From the NCBI GenBank assembly GCA_963669415.2, contig CAXXPS010000001.1:1054001-1118000 (forward strand): 64,000 nucleotides of DNA, in the 5' to 3' direction. Under the pieces are notes generated by a model that saw only the letters and a list, made by a program, of their open reading frames with translations, searched no databases and was not told the DNA's origin. A program made the translations under genes and the position numbers. Positions 62,597-64,000 of this stretch are shown piece after piece; within the stretch, counting starts at the first letter, position 1; every line of letters starts with the position of its first letter. The DNA is from JAWKWH01 sp963669415 (lineage in GTDB: Bacteria; Pseudomonadota; Alphaproteobacteria; Rhizobiales; Rhizobiaceae).

Positions 62597-64000
62597 CGAG
62601 CACCTCGCCATATCCACCTGCGAGAAACTTCTCGCGGATCGCGAACTTCTGCACCTTGCCGGAGCCGGTGAGCGGGAAATCAGGGACCGTGACCCAGACG
62701 GATGGCGTCTTCTGCGGTGATAGGAACTCCCGGCAATGCGCGCGCAGAGCGGGCACGTCCGGCACACTTTCCGAGAGGAGGAACGCGGCAATCACTTCGC
62801 CCCATTTCTCATCCGGAAGCCCGACAACCGCGACCTGCGCCACATCGGGATGCTCGACCAACACCGCTTCGATCTCGGCGGGAAAATGGTTCTCTCCACC
62901 CCGGATGATCATATCCTTCACCCGGCCCGTGATCCGGATGAAGCCCTGCGCGTCCAGAGTGCCGAGGTCGCCGGTGTGTAACCAGCCTTCGTCATCGATA
63001 GCCGCGGCGGTCGCTTCCGGGTTGTCGTTGTAGCCGATCATGACAGCGTAGGATCGCGCGCAGATTTCACCGACCTCGCCAACGGGCGCGACCCGGTTGT
63101 CCTCGGGCGAACGAATGGACACCTCCGTCTGGGGCAGAGGTTGACCGGCTGTCTCCACAATCTGTTCGAGTGTAGCCTCGACCGGGTTGAGACTAATCAT
63201 CGGGGAATGCTCCGTCTGCCCGAAGGCGCTCAAGAGATGGCAGCTCAGGCGGTCACGCACCCGGCGGACAAGTTCAGGAGGCACAGGCGCGCCGCCCGTG
63301 GTGATAACCTCAAGCGAAGACATGTCGCGCGGTGTGCGGTCCAAGGTCTCCAGCAGACTGAAGAGCATGGTCGGGACGGCAAAGCAGGTGGTCACGCCTT
63401 GCTCCTCGATCAGCCGGGCAAAGGCCTGGGCGTCGAACCGCTTGATGAGCAGCATCTTGCACGCCGCCTGCAGACATCCGAGCGCACCCGTCGCGCAGCC
63501 AGCGGTATGGAACAAAGGCATGAAGTTGGCCCAGACGGAGTGCTGCCCCACCAGCTTGCGGGCGCAGTAGAGGCGGGCATTGTTGGTCAGGTTCTTGTGG
63601 CTGAGGACCGCTCCCTTGGGAAAGCCTGTCGTGCCGGAGGTGTACTGGATCTGCGCCGCATCCTCAGGCTTGACATCGGGCAGCATCTCCGGGCGATCAC
63701 CTTGCGCGTAGACCCCGGTCTCGTCATGGAGGTCCACCACCTCTCGCAGGTTCTCGTTGCCGGAGACAGCCTCAGCAGCGATCTCGCCCATGGGGTTGCC
63801 CCGGAACTCCTCTACGAGGAACAGCCCGACCGCGCCGGACTGTTCCAGCACGTAACGCAACTCGCGCTGCTGGAACGACGGGTTGGCAGTCACCAGCACC
63901 AGCCCTGCAAGCGCGCAGGCATATTCCATGAAGATCCATTCCGGGATGTTTGGCGCCCAGACAACCACGCGCTCGCCGGGCGCATATCGTGTTGTCAGAG
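62586..64000 (-). CDS. AMP-dependent acyl-CoA ligase, 5' end cut by window
   Basis: The reading frame enters from the right edge (LTTRYAPGERVVVWAPNIPE) and runs about 471 codons to the stop. P-loop QIQYTSGTTGFPKGAVLSHK, A5 block LLSAFGQTEHSPMISL, hinge ITGRVKDMIIRGGENHFPAE and catalytic Lys in LTGSGKVQKFAIREKF are present. It is about 60-65 percent alike by eye to the frameshifted ligase downstream, so the two ligases are duplicates with diverged specificity. The first 60 or so residues lie outside the window; a Met at 63968 is internal and not the start. Confidence 0.9.
   Translation of the reverse strand, partial: LTTRYAPGERVVVWAPNIPEWIFMEYACALAGLVLVTANPSFQQRELRYVLEQSGAVGLFLVEEFRGNPMGEIAAEAVSGNENLREVVDLHDETGVYAQGDRPEMLPDVKPEDAAQIQYTSGTTGFPKGAVLSHKNLTNNARLYCARKLVGQHSVWANFMPLFHTAGCATGALGCLQAACKMLLIKRFDAQAFARLIEEQGVTTCFAVPTMLFSLLETLDRTPRDMSSLEVITTGGAPVPPELVRRVRDRLSCHLLSAFGQTEHSPMISLNPVEATLEQIVETAGQPLPQTEVSIRSPEDNRVAPVGEVGEICARSYAVMIGYNDNPEATAAAIDDEGWLHTGDLGTLDAQGFIRITGRVKDMIIRGGENHFPAEIEAVLVEHPDVAQVAVVGLPDEKWGEVIAAFLLSESVPDVPALRAHCREFLSPQKTPSVWVTVPDFPLTGSGKVQKFAIREKFLAGGYGEVLDGS

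Overview
The window looks like chromosomal DNA of an alphaproteobacterium, most likely a marine or plant-associated member of the Hyphomicrobiales (Hoeflea/Phyllobacteriaceae-like). The grounds are the LepA sequence, the many TRAP and polyamine-type ABC importers under LacI/GntR control, candidate CtrA boxes of the TTAA-N7-TTAAC type, a dispersed repeat ending in AGAGCG..TTAAATGG, and a rhizobial-type tRNA-Arg(CCG) 3' fragment. Genus is not decidable from sequence reading alone.

Layout. 0-7 kb: lepA (runs off the left edge), a cyclase-like/rhodanese-like fusion lacking catalytic residues, decaying remnants (a copied lipase tail and a glyoxalase-fold pseudogene), a class-3 lipase lipoprotein and two glutathione S-transferases. 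7-9.6 kb: a compact operon of two small proteins and a signal-less M6 metalloprotease behind a strong inverted repeat and closed by a terminator. 9.6-12.7 kb: AGCS amino-acid symporter, two universal stress proteins and an Lrp regulator. 12.8-18.7 kb: a TRAP-transporter/HisD-like dehydrogenase operon (hpsN-like, probably sulfopropanediol use) with its LacI regulator and two operators; the large TRAP permease carries a frameshift. 18.8-19.0 kb: an orphan secretin-tail protein. 19.2-25.7 kb: GntR, ADP-ribosylglycohydrolase, PfkB kinase and a spermidine-type ABC importer, resembling E. coli yegUVW with a different transporter. 26.2-28.2 kb: tail-collar, Tat, GNAT and DUF6916-like cassette. 28.5-31.7 kb: acyl-CoA ligase, Zn-ribbon OB protein and a thiolase-fold protein without the usual catalytic residues.

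32.1-46.2 kb, all on the plus strand, is a large carbohydrate locus: sugar epimerase, DhaL, DhaK, LacD-like aldolase, GntR regulator, FucI-like isomerase, a YnjBCD-type ABC importer, and then, after a repeat element, nucleoside hydrolase, GMC oxidoreductase and an enolase-superfamily dehydratase. Together they suggest import, isomerisation/epimerisation, phosphorylation by a DhaKL-type kinase and aldol cleavage of a sugar, possibly one released from a nucleoside; the substrate is unknown.

46.3-56.8 kb is a cell-envelope region in which every protein appears exported: two paralogous ClpP-fold-like proteins, an SdrD-B-like protein, a protein made mainly of Gly-Asn-Asn/Asp triplets, a secreted MORN-repeat protein with a peptidoglycan-binding domain, and a 1,361-residue Ig-repeat autotransporter. 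57-59 kb holds gene remnants (internally deleted GMC oxidoreductase, truncated LysR with a perfect 37-bp tandem duplication), a tautomerase and a small conserved protein. At 59,030-59,078 lies the 3' part of a tRNA-Arg gene, a likely attachment-site scar. Its orientation places the inserted DNA to the right, where two acyl-CoA ligase/crotonase pairs lie; the middle two genes carry frameshifts.
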